A stretch of 64,000 nucleotides of DNA from Pseudomonas trivialis. Lineage in GTDB: Bacteria; Pseudomonadota; Gammaproteobacteria; Pseudomonadales; Pseudomonadaceae. Shown here piece by piece: positions 25,886 through 36,906 of the stretch. How positions within the stretch are numbered: the stretch's first letter is position 1; each line of letters opens with the position of its first letter. A program made the position numbers and the translations under genes. The notes below the pieces were generated by a model. The model did no database searches. It was not told where the DNA came from and saw only the letters and a program-made list of their open reading frames with translations. Location: positions 62,001 through 126,000 of the forward strand of contig NZ_JYLK01000014.1 of NCBI RefSeq assembly GCF_001439805.1, given 5' to 3'.

Positions 25886-26905
25886 ATGAACCTGTCCCCC
25901 CTCAATCGCCGCCGGTTCGAGCGGTTCAAGGCGAACAAGCGTGGCTGGTGGTCGCTGTGGCTGTTCCTGATCCTGTTCGGCCTGAGCCTGGGCGCCGAGT
26001 TGATCGCCAACGACAAGCCACTGGCCGTGCACTACGACGGCGACTGGTATTTCCCGGCGCTCAAGCGCTACCCGGAGACCACCTTCGGCGGCGAATTCCC
26101 GCTGGAAGCCAACTACAAAAGCCCGTACATCCGCGAACTGCTCAAGGCCAAGGACGCCTGGACCCTGTGGGCACCGATCCCGTTCAGCTACCAGAGCATC
26201 AACTACGACCTCAAGGTGCCGGCCCCCGCGCCACCGTCCAGCGTCAACCTGCTGGGCACCGATGACCAGGGCCGCGACGTACTGGCGCGGGTGATCTACG
26301 GGTTTCGTGTGTCGGTATTGTTTGCGCTGACGTTGACCGTGCTCAGCTCGATCATCGGCGTCATCGCCGGCGCACTGCAGGGATTCTACGGCGGCTGGGT
26401 GGATCTGGCCGGGCAGCGCTTTCTGGAAATCTGGTCCGGTTTGCCGGTGCTTTATCTGCTGATCATCCTGGCCAGTTTTGTGCAGCCCAACTTCTGGTGG
26501 CTGCTGGGAATCATGCTGCTGTTCTCGTGGATGAGCCTGGTGGACGTGGTGCGCGCCGAGTTCCTGCGCGGGCGCAACCTCGAATACGTGCGCGCAGCCC
26601 GGGCACTGGGCATGCAGAACGGCGCGATCATGTTCCGCCACATCCTGCCCAATGCGATGGTCTCCACCATGACCTTCATGCCCTTCATCCTCACCGGCGC
26701 CATCGGCACCCTCACCGCCCTGGACTTCCTCGGCTTCGGCCTGCCGGCCGGTTCGCCGTCCCTGGGCGAGCTGGTGGCCCAGGGCAAATCCAACCTGCAG
26801 GCGCCGTGGCTGGGCATCAGTGCCTTTGCCGTGCTGGCGATCATGCTGAGTTTGCTGGTGTTTATCGGCGAGTCCGCTCGCGATGCCTTCGACCCGAGGA
26901 AATGA
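25886..26905 (+). CDS. nppC: ABC transporter permease NppC (YejE-like)
   Basis: A 339-residue permease of the DppC class with an N-terminal span (WWSLWLFLILFGLSLGAEL, about 22-40), a large periplasmic loop, then LGTDDQGRDVLARVIYGFRVSVLFAL and the EAA loop EYVRAARALGMQNGAIMFRHILPNA (about 232-256). It pairs with NppB to form the channel. It starts two bases after the nppB stop and is followed at once by the ATPase gene. Confidence 0.93.
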   Translation: MNLSPLNRRRFERFKANKRGWWSLWLFLILFGLSLGAELIANDKPLAVHYDGDWYFPALKRYPETTFGGEFPLEANYKSPYIRELLKAKDAWTLWAPIPFSYQSINYDLKVPAPAPPSSVNLLGTDDQGRDVLARVIYGFRVSVLFALTLTVLSSIIGVIAGALQGFYGGWVDLAGQRFLEIWSGLPVLYLLIILASFVQPNFWWLLGIMLLFSWMSLVDVVRAEFLRGRNLEYVRAARALGMQNGAIMFRHILPNAMVSTMTFMPFILTGAIGTLTALDFLGFGLPAGSPSLGELVAQGKSNLQAPWLGISAFAVLAIMLSLLVFIGESARDAFDPRK

Positions 26906-26906
26906 G

Positions 26907-28517
<1,611 letters not shown>

Positions 28518-28646
28518 CGTTGGCAGTCGTCGCCGAATAAATGAACTTTCTGCTCTGGATCAATCCCTAAACCAGCCTAATCGTTATCATCGGTGACGCT
28601 TTCAGACCCGGTGGCCTACTCCCCCACCATTGCCTGAGAGGAAGTC

Positions 28647-28925
28647 ATGCACCGCAGAGGTAAGCCCGGGATGCAATACAAACTGTCGAACAACCTGCAG
28701 CCGTTGCTGTTCAAGGCCTTGCTGTGGCTGGGCGGGGTCGCTTTGCTGTTCCTGATCAAGGATGTGGTCGAGATATTTTCAGACGAACCGGTTGCCGGAA
28801 CCTGGGTGGATCTGACGCTGGTACTGACGGCCTACCTGATGTTCTTTCTATTGGAGCCGATTCATTCCCGAATCGACCGTCGCCTGCGCAAACGCGCCCG
28901 GCGCAACCTACAGACCGACATCTGA
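28647..28925 (+). CDS. small two-span inner-membrane protein
   Basis: 92 residues with hydrophobic segments at about 21-40 (LFKALLWLGGVALLFLIKDV) and 54-70 (VDLTLVLTAYLMFFLLE), then a basic tail rich in Arg (RIDRRLRKRARRN). A GAGGAAG ribosome site precedes the ATG. The layout suggests a small membrane protein with a cytoplasmic basic end. I do not recognise a family. It is followed 22 bases later by another small gene and may form a pair with it. Confidence 0.75.
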   Translation: MHRRGKPGMQYKLSNNLQPLLFKALLWLGGVALLFLIKDVVEIFSDEPVAGTWVDLTLVLTAYLMFFLLEPIHSRIDRRLRKRARRNLQTDI

Positions 28926-28947
28926 GATTTTGCAGAGGAGCACGCCC

Positions 28948-29277
28948 TTGTCTCAACCCGGCGATAACCATCAACTGGCGCTGGATCGCTTCCTGAGCGA
29001 TCACCCGGCACTCGCAACCGAGCTGGACACCCTGAACCCGCTCGCAGCCCGGGCCAAGGGTGAAACCCTGGCCGAATACCGTGCCGAGCGTCTTAACGAA
29101 GCCTTTGAAGCCGAAGCCGAGCGTCAGGGTCTGTTTGCCTGGGAGTTGACGCTCAAGCTCACCGCCGAATCGCCCGAAACCTTCGCCGCCCAGCGCCTGG
29201 AGGTGCACAAGGAAGTGGCGCAAATGGCCGGCTTGAGTTGGGCTGAATATTGCGAGCTGTATGAGGTCGCCGAGTAG
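28948..29277 (+). CDS. small acidic helical hypothetical protein, TTG start
   Basis: 109 residues, soluble, Glu/Ala/Leu-rich and mostly helical (for example LAEYRAERLNEAFEAEAERQ), ending LSWAEYCELYEVAE. The best start is the TTG at 28948, placed 7 bases after GAGGAG; the TTG at 28930 has no ribosome site. No named domain recognised. Convergent with the kinase gene of the T6SS cluster, ending 7 bases from it. Confidence 0.7.
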   Translation: MSQPGDNHQLALDRFLSDHPALATELDTLNPLAARAKGETLAEYRAERLNEAFEAEAERQGLFAWELTLKLTAESPETFAAQRLEVHKEVAQMAGLSWAEYCELYEVAE

Positions 29278-29284
29278 TCCCGGG

Positions 29285-30121
29285 CTAGGCGAACCAGCGC
29301 CATGACCGGCCAGACAGCGCCTCGCGCACTTCGGCGACCGTGATCGTTCGCTGCGTCGGGTCCATCGCCATTGCCGCGCGCAATGCCGACCAGCAATGGC
29401 GCGGTAGCTGACGGGGTCTGTCGGGCGCCTGAGTGAGTTTACGCTCACGCGCGCGCCGCCCTTGCGCCATCTCGTACAAGACGCACGCGACGCCATACAC
29501 ATCTGCCGTCGCTGAAAGCTGCGCCCCGCTCAACAGCTCAGGCGCCGCATAAGCGGGTGTCCAGGCGCTGATGCGATGACGGTCCAGACCTGGCAGACCA
29601 GTCACTGCCTGCGACTGGCCCAGGCCAAAATCGAACAGGCGTATCCCCGCCTCCGCCACCATGACATTGCCCGGTTTCACGTCGCCATGCAGCACGCCCC
29701 GACCATGGACGTAGGCCAATGCATCCAGCAATTGCAGGGCCATCGGCTGCCACTCATGCCAACCGAAGCCGGCGGGACGCTCCAGCATGAGCCGATCCAG
29801 CGGCATGCCGTGCATCAACTCCATGGTAAAAAACGCCGACTGCCGGCGGGTGTCGACGTCGAACCCAAACATGCGCACCACTCCTGGATGCAACAGACTG
29901 CGTGCCAGGGAGAACTCGCTGTACAGCAGCACATGGGCATCGGGGCACTCGGAAAAACACTCGCCGAGTACTTTCAACGCAACGCTGGAGCAAGGTTCGC
30001 CAAACTGCTCATGCAGCAGGTCGCGGGCGCGGTAGACCACGCCCATGCCTCCGATGCCGAGCACGCGTTCGAGCTGATAGCGACCGGCGATCAGGTCGCC
30101 GGTGCGCAGCGGCGTTGTCAT
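29285..30121 (-). CDS. stk1: T6SS-associated Ser/Thr protein kinase (Stk1-like)
   Basis: A 278-residue Hanks-type kinase with the glycine loop GIGGMGVVYRARD (22-34), ATP-binding Lys50 in VALK, the catalytic loop HGDVKPGN (145-152) and DFG (164-166). The usual Arg of HRD is Gly, so it is a non-RD kinase. There is no transmembrane segment or extracellular sensor domain, unlike PpkA. It is the last gene of the minus-strand T6SS operon, overlapping the PP2C gene by 4 bases; together they would set the phosphorylation state of the FHA protein or another T6SS target. Confidence 0.9.
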   Translation of the reverse strand: MTTPLRTGDLIAGRYQLERVLGIGGMGVVYRARDLLHEQFGEPCSSVALKVLGECFSECPDAHVLLYSEFSLARSLLHPGVVRMFGFDVDTRRQSAFFTMELMHGMPLDRLMLERPAGFGWHEWQPMALQLLDALAYVHGRGVLHGDVKPGNVMVAEAGIRLFDFGLGQSQAVTGLPGLDRHRISAWTPAYAAPELLSGAQLSATADVYGVACVLYEMAQGRRARERKLTQAPDRPRQLPRHCWSALRAAMAMDPTQRTITVAEVREALSGRSWRWFA

Positions 30122-30840
30122 CGCTGAATCACCACGGCCGTAAGGTCGTCCCGCGCCGCGCCGCGCACTACCGACTCAACCACGCGATTCAATATCTGTT
30201 GCGGCGTGCCCAGGCTCAGTGCCAGGCCCAGCTCGCCATGATCGAATGCCTGGTAGACACCGTCGCTGCACAGCAGAAATACATCGCCAGGACAGGTACC
30301 CAGTTCCAACACCTCAAGATGCAAGCGCTCGCGCGCGCCAACCGCACGGGTCAGGGCCCTGGCATCCGGCTGGGAACCGGCCTGCTGCGCGTTCATCTGG
30401 TGTTCTTCCATCAGTTGCCGCATCCGCGAATGATCCCGTGACAGCTGGTAAAGACTTTGCCCACGCCACAGATAGCAGCGGCTGTCCCCCGCCCAGACAC
30501 ACGCCGCACGATCACCTTCCAGCAACAGCGCTACAACGGTGCTGCCAATAATGTCATGCGGACCCTGCGCCGTATGCCGCAGCTGTCGGTTGACCTCTTG
30601 CAGGCAGCGCCGGACTGCACCCACGCGCTGATCAAGGTCGCCGTGGGCGGCCAATGACGCCAGGCTGTTCACAACCCACTGGCTGGCCACGTCTCCGGCG
30701 CGATGCCCGCCCATGCCGTCCGCCACCGCCCAACACGCACGCGCTGGGCAGTCGAGCAATGCGTCCTCATTGCGTGAGCGATCCTTGCCGCGTCGGGTGT
30801 GACCGGCACTGCGCCAGCGCAAAGGTGGTACCCCGCTCAC
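30118..30840 (-). CDS. stp1: T6SS-associated PP2C-family protein phosphatase (Stp1/PppA-like)
   Basis: 240 residues of a PP2C phosphatase that would reverse the neighbouring kinase. Metal-site motifs are RSRNEDALL (about 22-30), VADGMGGHRAGDVAS (about 39-53), VWAGDSRCYLWR (about 116-127) and LLCSDGVYQ with a late DDLTAVVI. The start overlaps the tssM stop and the end overlaps the kinase start, so the three are translationally coupled. Confidence 0.93.
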   Translation of the reverse strand: MSGVPPLRWRSAGHTRRGKDRSRNEDALLDCPARACWAVADGMGGHRAGDVASQWVVNSLASLAAHGDLDQRVGAVRRCLQEVNRQLRHTAQGPHDIIGSTVVALLLEGDRAACVWAGDSRCYLWRGQSLYQLSRDHSRMRQLMEEHQMNAQQAGSQPDARALTRAVGARERLHLEVLELGTCPGDVFLLCSDGVYQAFDHGELGLALSLGTPQQILNRVVESVVRGAARDDLTAVVIQR

Positions 30841-33800
30841 AGTTGCTCCGGCAACCGGAAGGTGCGCCAGGCCGCCATCTGAAACGGGCTGGGCGTGCGC
30901 TGACTGGTCAGCAGGTAATTGGCGCGCAAGCCTGCGAGGTCGGACTTGAGCAATTGCGCATCCCGACCGCTGGCAGGCTCGCTTTGCATCAGGTCAAACA
31001 GCCTGAACACCGACCAGGCCCCGGTATTTTTCTCGAGACCCAACGGTCGCTCGGCGCCCCGCTCCAGCACGAGGCTGCTGCGACCATTGTCACCCTCCAC
31101 AGGCCACTGGAACGCCATGGGGACGATGGGCCCATGGCGATACTCCAACTGCTGGGCGCCCAGGCGCAGGATCGCACGATTGACCGCCTGATCCAGGCTG
31201 TAGGGCGCCAGGCTGAAACGCACCGACAACTCGCCCTGCTCGCTGAAAAAACCGCGCCGAATGAGCTGCACCTTGCTCAATTGATCCAACAGGGAGCGCG
31301 ACACAGGCAAACTGTGACCGTCAATCCCGCGCAGGCGGTGCCGGCTGCCATCGGCGCTGATAAAAGGCCGCAGGTGAGTTTCCTGGAACCTTGCCAGCAC
31401 GCCCTGGGGCCCGAAGAATTCCTGAAAATCATTGAGGGCGACATCGCTGCCCGCGCTGGCATTGAACGGGTATCGCTGGCGAATGGCCTTGGCGTAAACG
31501 CTGTACACCTCACTCTGGTAACGCTGGTTCACATGCACGTAGGCCTCCTCCAGCAGGCGTTGCCAGGTGTCATCCGCAATCGCGCCGAACCACGCGGACA
31601 GCGGCAGTGGCAGCCGGGCGGCGCTGTCGCGCAAATTACCAAGCAGGTCCTGCTGGCCATCCATGCGCCGCTTGGCCCTGTTGAAAGCCGCCTGCTCCGG
31701 CGAACTTTCCCGAGTCAGCGTCGCCAGTTGCAACTGCAACTGATCGGCCAGTTGCAGCACATGGCTCACTGTGGTGCCAGGGTTGTGCTGCTCATCCAGC
31801 AACTGGTGCAGGGGTTCAAAACGTCGCTGCAACGCGCGTCGAGGGGCATCCGTCTGGGTAAGCCCCTGCGATGGGCTGGTCAACATCGCGCCTGCCGCCT
31901 CGACCTTTGCACCGAGCGACCCGACCTGACGGGCGACCTCGCCCAGGTGCTCGCTCGCGGGCAGCAACCGGGTATTTTCCCTGACCTGCTGCAACATTTT
32001 CAGCAGTGGCGACTGGGCGGATGTGAGACTGGCCAGTTGCTCGGCAGCCATTTTGAGACTATCGGTTTCCTGCAGCCGGATACGCCCCAGTGCGTCACTC
32101 CACACGTCGGCGTACTCGCTGAAGTAGCGTTGTTCCAGTTCGAGCATCAGCCGGCGCAGGTCCATGGCGCTGAGGTCGTTCGCCTCGCCGAGTACCCAGT
32201 TATCCTGAGCGATGGCGTTAACGAGGCGCGCACCTTGCGCTTCAAAATACTGCCAGTACTTTTTGCTGTAGAACCCCGGTATTGGCTGATCACTTGCAGC
32301 AAACACGCTGCCCTCGGCAAGTCGCAACGGCTCCAGGTTGCGCGCCTGTTCTTGCAACATCCGATAAACCACATCGGCCAAAGACTCACCGCGCAAGGCC
32401 TGACGTGCCTGCGCCACCAGGTCGTCGTCAAGCGGCGCCACGAAGGTTTGCCCCAGCAAGCGTGCCAGGTGCAGGTTCAAGCGCTTTTGCGCCGGACCGT
32501 CGGCGGCGTGACGTGCAGACCAAAGCGCGGCCATATGCTGCGCCAGCCAGGCAGTGTCACGACGTTGCGGCAGCGCCAGCATCAGGTAGGCGCGCAGGTT
32601 ATCCAGCAGACGTTCACGCTCACCGAGATTGCTGCGTACCTGCTCTTCAAGCAACGCAGCCACGCGCGGCAATAATTGTTGTTGCAGGGATTGCGCGTAG
32701 GCGTCGTTCAGCGTCGGCCGGCTCGCCACGCCCTGATACAGTCCCGCGCGCTCCATCCAACCGACCTCCTGCGATGGCGGAAAAACCCCGATTGCCGCGA
32801 GGCGCGCATCCAATAGCGGCAACGCCTCCAGCGTACCGTCCGTAGCCGGTGGCTCTACGTTCAGTGCCACCAACTGCGTCAGACGTTGCTGATTGAGCGC
32901 GTAACTGTTTGCCCACAGCCATCCCGCCGCGCCGACAACCAGCGACGCGGCCAGCGCGCCTGCCCACTGGCGCCGACGAATGCGCTGTTGCTCCTGGCCC
33001 TGGAGAGCGGCGAGGCCCACCTCGGCAAAAATCACCCGGTTGAACAGGCCCTGGATAAAACGCGCATGCGGCACGGCAGCACTGGTCAGGTAGAAGCCGC
33101 GCAAGCCGTTGATGCGTTGGTGGCGAGGCGCGGCGAACCCCAGCTCGATAAACGCGCACAGGCGCTCGCCCAGTCGCGCTGCGTGCTGTGCAAAATCCAG
33201 CATCGGCCCGCGATGTTGCAGGTTGCGCTGCTGATGCAGGCGCTGGATCAGTTCACCACTCAAGCGCTGCAACAAGGCTTCGACCCCTTGGCGCACCCGA
33301 GCTGTTTCGACTCCCGCCGCGTCCGCAACCAGGCGCTCCCCCAGCACCGCTTCGCCAGCATCACCCTGGGTGGAATCGAAATATTCGGCAAAACCCGTCA
33401 GTCGATCTGCCTGAGTCAGGACCAGGTAGACAGGCACGTCGACACGCAGGGTTTGCTGGATGTCCTGCAGCCGCGCATGCACATGCCGTGCATGGTGGTC
33501 CAGATCGTGATCATTCAGGCCGAGCAGCGTTTCCACCGACAGGGTCACCACGACGCCATTGAGCGGGCGTGCACGCCGGCGTGTCCTCAGCAGTCGCAGC
33601 AGCATCGTCCAGCCCGCTGCGTCCACCGTCCGGTCGGCCTGGGTCAGGTAGCGGCCTGCGGTGTCGACCAGTACCGCGTTATCGGCAAAATACCAATCGC
33701 AATAAGGCGTCTGCCCGCTCGACGTCGCCTCGAGCCGGTCGAGCGGAAATTGCAGGCCACTGGCGGCCAATAGACGCGTCTTGCCACTCTGCGGCGCGCC

Positions 33801-34199
33801 GATCAGCAGGTACCAGGGCAAATCGTCACGCCAGCGCTGGCTACGCTCGCCGTATCGGCCGGAGATCTTCAGAGTGTGCAATGCTTCCTTGAAGCGACCT
33901 CGCACGTGTTTCTGCTCGTTTTCAATGCGCTGGTATTGCGTCTGGTCGGCCTGGTGCTCAGGCGTTCGAAGGCGCGCCGCACGCCGTGCGCCGGCCACGA
34001 CCATAGCCAGCCCCCACAGCAGAAACAACGCGCTGATGGTCAACAGGCGAGCGGTCGACGACGCCCAGAACCGGTAATCGTCCACTGCCAGTAAAGGCCC
34101 CACGAACCACACCAGCAGTGCGCTTGAAAGCACCAGCAGCAGGCTCCACACCCACATTTGAGCCAGCACGGCGCCCGCGCTCCTTACGAATGCGTTCAT
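30837..34199 (-). CDS. tssM: T6SS membrane complex protein TssM (IcmF)
   Basis: TssM spans the inner membrane and periplasm and docks to TssJ to form the T6SS trans-envelope complex with TssL. The 1120-residue protein starts with two spans (about 14-38 and 48-68), has a cytoplasmic NTPase-like domain with Walker A IGAPQSGKT (about 132-140), a third span near 415-433 (GALAASLVVGAAGWLW), then a long periplasmic region and the C-terminal VasK domain. Length and order are typical. Coupled to stp1 downstream and 14 bases after tssL. Confidence 0.95.
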   Translation of the reverse strand: MNAFVRSAGAVLAQMWVWSLLLVLSSALLVWFVGPLLAVDDYRFWASSTARLLTISALFLLWGLAMVVAGARRAARLRTPEHQADQTQYQRIENEQKHVRGRFKEALHTLKISGRYGERSQRWRDDLPWYLLIGAPQSGKTRLLAASGLQFPLDRLEATSSGQTPYCDWYFADNAVLVDTAGRYLTQADRTVDAAGWTMLLRLLRTRRRARPLNGVVVTLSVETLLGLNDHDLDHHARHVHARLQDIQQTLRVDVPVYLVLTQADRLTGFAEYFDSTQGDAGEAVLGERLVADAAGVETARVRQGVEALLQRLSGELIQRLHQQRNLQHRGPMLDFAQHAARLGERLCAFIELGFAAPRHQRINGLRGFYLTSAAVPHARFIQGLFNRVIFAEVGLAALQGQEQQRIRRRQWAGALAASLVVGAAGWLWANSYALNQQRLTQLVALNVEPPATDGTLEALPLLDARLAAIGVFPPSQEVGWMERAGLYQGVASRPTLNDAYAQSLQQQLLPRVAALLEEQVRSNLGERERLLDNLRAYLMLALPQRRDTAWLAQHMAALWSARHAADGPAQKRLNLHLARLLGQTFVAPLDDDLVAQARQALRGESLADVVYRMLQEQARNLEPLRLAEGSVFAASDQPIPGFYSKKYWQYFEAQGARLVNAIAQDNWVLGEANDLSAMDLRRLMLELEQRYFSEYADVWSDALGRIRLQETDSLKMAAEQLASLTSAQSPLLKMLQQVRENTRLLPASEHLGEVARQVGSLGAKVEAAGAMLTSPSQGLTQTDAPRRALQRRFEPLHQLLDEQHNPGTTVSHVLQLADQLQLQLATLTRESSPEQAAFNRAKRRMDGQQDLLGNLRDSAARLPLPLSAWFGAIADDTWQRLLEEAYVHVNQRYQSEVYSVYAKAIRQRYPFNASAGSDVALNDFQEFFGPQGVLARFQETHLRPFISADGSRHRLRGIDGHSLPVSRSLLDQLSKVQLIRRGFFSEQGELSVRFSLAPYSLDQAVNRAILRLGAQQLEYRHGPIVPMAFQWPVEGDNGRSSLVLERGAERPLGLEKNTGAWSVFRLFDLMQSEPASGRDAQLLKSDLAGLRANYLLTSQRTPSPFQMAAWRTFRLPEQL

Positions 34200-34213
34200 T
34201 CATTGCTCCAGCG

Positions 34214-35080
34214 TTACAGGGGCGTCCGAGTCAGGTCCGGCGCCGAAAGTTGAAAGGGTTGCAGCACCTTCGTCCGCTCGGTGGCCAACACCCAGGCAAA
34301 ACCCGAGTACATCGCCAGCAGGCCGAGCAGGCACACCGCCCCGGCCCAGGGTGCGGAGATCAGCAATAGCCTTTTGCGGCGTACCGGCGCCGTTGCCGAC
34401 GGCAATGCCAGCACGGGAGGCGGGTCTCCCTTCACCTGTCGGATCTGTCGATACAGGCCGTCGCGTACCGCTTCGAGCTGCACTACGCCGCGCTCCATGA
34501 CCCGGTATCTGCCCTCGAAGCCCAGCGAAAGGCACAGGTACAGCAGTTCAAGCAGCGCGAGGTGCTTGAGCGGATCACGGGACAGTCGCTCCAGTAACTG
34601 GAAGACCTTTTCGCCACCGAAGGTTTCATTATGGAAACGGCTCAGCAGGCTCATCTTCGACCAGTCGCCGGCGGTGCCCCATGAGGTGGTGGCCACGGCT
34701 TCGTCCAGCACGCTGCAGATCACGTAGCGCGCCGACATGACAGCTGCATGGTCCGCGCCTTCATGCAGGGCGCGTGTCTCAAACTGGGTGATCCCCGCCG
34801 ACAGTCGTTCATTGAGGGTATGCAAGCTCTCGCGGCCGACGCTGGCACTGAGCCGATGCGGCTGCGACAGCAGTTCCCAGGCGGCGGACACCAGGGGATT
34901 GAGGCCGGCATTGAACATCTGCAGACCCTGCGCCTGAGCGGCGTAGATCATCCGGTCTTCCAGTTGTTCGAAACGCGGCGGCGACGGAAAGTCCGTCAGC
35001 GGTCCCTGCACCGGTCCCAGACCGTCGCGATCGAGCAGGACGGTTTTCTCGTCCTGAGGGTAATCACTGTCCCTGTTCAT
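34214..35080 (-). CDS. tssL: T6SS inner-membrane protein TssL (DotU)
   Basis: 288 residues with the DotU fold: the N-terminal cytoplasmic helical domain contains NPLVSAAWELL, YVICSVLDEAVATTSWG, LLSRFHNETFGGEKVFQLLE and LYLCLSLGFEGRYRV (about 62-190), followed by one C-terminal transmembrane anchor (about 247-268). There is no peptidoglycan-binding extension, so anchoring to the wall must come from another protein. Lies between tssK and tssM. Confidence 0.95.
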   Translation of the reverse strand: MNRDSDYPQDEKTVLLDRDGLGPVQGPLTDFPSPPRFEQLEDRMIYAAQAQGLQMFNAGLNPLVSAAWELLSQPHRLSASVGRESLHTLNERLSAGITQFETRALHEGADHAAVMSARYVICSVLDEAVATTSWGTAGDWSKMSLLSRFHNETFGGEKVFQLLERLSRDPLKHLALLELLYLCLSLGFEGRYRVMERGVVQLEAVRDGLYRQIRQVKGDPPPVLALPSATAPVRRKRLLLISAPWAGAVCLLGLLAMYSGFAWVLATERTKVLQPFQLSAPDLTRTPL

Positions 35081-35085
35081 GATGT

Positions 35086-36414
35086 TCAGTTCCTGATGGC
35101 CCAGAAGTTGAGTTCGAGCGCGGTGAATTCGCCGCCGACGTGGAAGGCAAAACCCCCTGACTGCTCCAGTTGCGTGATATCGCGGGCACTGAGCTCGAGC
35201 ATGAAATAGGTTTTGCCGGCATGGAACGGCAGCTGGCGCGGCGCCACCGGCAACGGCTTGACCTTGATGCCGGCCAGGTGCAGGTTGACCAGCTCGCGTA
35301 TACGCTCCACCGGTCCGACCTTGAGATGGGCCGGCAACCGCTGGCGCAGTTGCTCCGACTCACAATGCGCGCTGGCCGCGAGAATGAAGGTTGCGCTGCC
35401 CAGCAACTTGAGGTCGCCCACCGGGCAGACCAGCACGCCGTACTGACGCGGTTGCAGCACGAGTTCCATGGCATGCTGCTCCAGCACCATGGACAGCGCG
35501 CTTCGCAGCCCTTCCATCAGGCCGCGAAAACTGGCGCCCTGATCGTTGTGCCGATAACGCACGTCCCACTGCGCCCGCCGCTTGTCGTGGGCAAAGGTCG
35601 ACAATTCGCCGAGGATGCCCAGCAACTCTCGGTACAACGCTTGCGGGCGAACCTGGGCCTGGCTCAGGTAATGGCGCAGCACCAGCTCGCCCCGATTGAT
35701 CAACTGCAGCATCAGAAAGTCCGCAATGTGCGTCCCCGAAGCCGCACCATTGCCCTGAACCCGCTCCGCAATGGCGTCCCCGCGACACGCCAGCAGACTG
35801 ATCACTTCCTTGAGACACGCGCCCACATAACCCGAGCCCTGGAGGTAGATGAAGGTCGGCACAAAGTCCGTATCCAGGCTCACGCCGTCGTCCTTCGTGG
35901 CGTCCAGTACCTGAGCGACCTGGAGCATCACGAACGTCTGATCACTGTGCTGTTCGCCCAGCAACAGTCGCAGATCCGGGCGTCCACAGTTGATCTGGCA
36001 GCGTGAATCGCTCCCCGCATTCGAGTCGCCGACCTCTGTGGTGGAGGTGACATAACGAGCCACCACGTCGACCTGCTCGGGTTTACGGGTCTCGATCTGA
36101 TTGCCGACAGCCAACGGTAATGCCAGGTAAATACCCTGCCTGCCGGCGTTGGCCGGCACCTGCAGCATCAGCGGTTCCATGGCGCCACTCAGCTCGAACA
36201 GGCTGCCATCGGGCAACACGCCACTGGCCTGGGTCACGACAAACTTGCCAAGCTTGAGGTACTGCACATCCACTTCAAGGCTGAGAAACCCCCAGGCATC
36301 ACTGCCCAGCAAACGGGTGCGATTGAGTTGCTGGTTGTAGTAGCGGTCCTGGTGTTGCAGGTGCTGGGGCCGCAACAGCATGCCTTCCTGCCAGATGACG
36401 TTATGAGCCTGCAT
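35086..36414 (-). CDS. tssK: T6SS baseplate protein TssK
   Basis: TssK links the baseplate to the membrane complex. The protein starts MQAHNVIWQEGMLLRPQHLQHQDRYY, the hallmark TssK N-terminus, and is 442 residues, the normal length. The start at 36414 is chosen for this motif; in-frame codons up to 36486 overlap tssJ. It ends 5 bases before tssL. Confidence 0.95.
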   Translation of the reverse strand: MQAHNVIWQEGMLLRPQHLQHQDRYYNQQLNRTRLLGSDAWGFLSLEVDVQYLKLGKFVVTQASGVLPDGSLFELSGAMEPLMLQVPANAGRQGIYLALPLAVGNQIETRKPEQVDVVARYVTSTTEVGDSNAGSDSRCQINCGRPDLRLLLGEQHSDQTFVMLQVAQVLDATKDDGVSLDTDFVPTFIYLQGSGYVGACLKEVISLLACRGDAIAERVQGNGAASGTHIADFLMLQLINRGELVLRHYLSQAQVRPQALYRELLGILGELSTFAHDKRRAQWDVRYRHNDQGASFRGLMEGLRSALSMVLEQHAMELVLQPRQYGVLVCPVGDLKLLGSATFILAASAHCESEQLRQRLPAHLKVGPVERIRELVNLHLAGIKVKPLPVAPRQLPFHAGKTYFMLELSARDITQLEQSGGFAFHVGGEFTALELNFWAIRN

Positions 36415-36415
36415 G

Positions 36416-36901
36416 TCAGTTCTCCAGCGTATCGGCGGGCCGGTTGGCGAGACGTATGCCGTCCTCGTCCAGCACCAGGTCGGCACGGGTCACTCGGCCC
36501 GGTGTCACCGGCACTACCAGCCGCCACTGCACGTGCGGCAAGTCGCGATAGGCTGCGAGCACACCCACATAGCGACTGTGCGGCCCGACGCTGAGCTTGA
36601 GTGCCAGGCGATCGCCGGGGCGCATTTCAAGTTCTTCAGCGCTCACCCAGTCCTTGGGCAGCGTCTGCTCGGCACGCCCATACAGGCTGAAGAAGTCCGC
36701 GTTTTCAAACGCTGCGGGATGGCGCAGCTCAATCAGCTGCATGACCACCGGAGAGGGACGACCGTGCAGGTCGGGATTGACCCGTTCGCTGGCCGTCACT
36801 GTCAGGTCGAGTTTGGTCAGGGTCGAAAAAGGCGACAATGCGCTGCACCCGGCCAACACGCCGAGCAACACCAGCATTGATACAAGGGTGGCTCTGTGCA
36901 T
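36416..36901 (-). CDS. tssJ: T6SS outer-membrane lipoprotein TssJ
   Basis: A 161-residue lipoprotein with lipobox VLAGC (Cys19) after a hydrophobic signal, then a small beta-sandwich with LDLTVTASERVNPD, PVVMQLIEL and ADFFSLY, the conserved TssJ features (TssM-binding loop region). An in-frame ATG at 36919 gives a longer N-terminus; the 36901 start is preferred because GGGATG lies at about -12. Ends two bases before the tssK start. Confidence 0.93.
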   Translation of the reverse strand: MHRATLVSMLVLLGVLAGCSALSPFSTLTKLDLTVTASERVNPDLHGRPSPVVMQLIELRHPAAFENADFFSLYGRAEQTLPKDWVSAEELEMRPGDRLALKLSVGPHSRYVGVLAAYRDLPHVQWRLVVPVTPGRVTRADLVLDEDGIRLANRPADTLEN

Positions 36902-36906
36902 GAGTA

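Noticed and set aside
30654..32675. 673-codon plus-strand frame opposite tssM
   Set aside because: Antisense shadow of TssM; no start signal and no domain content.
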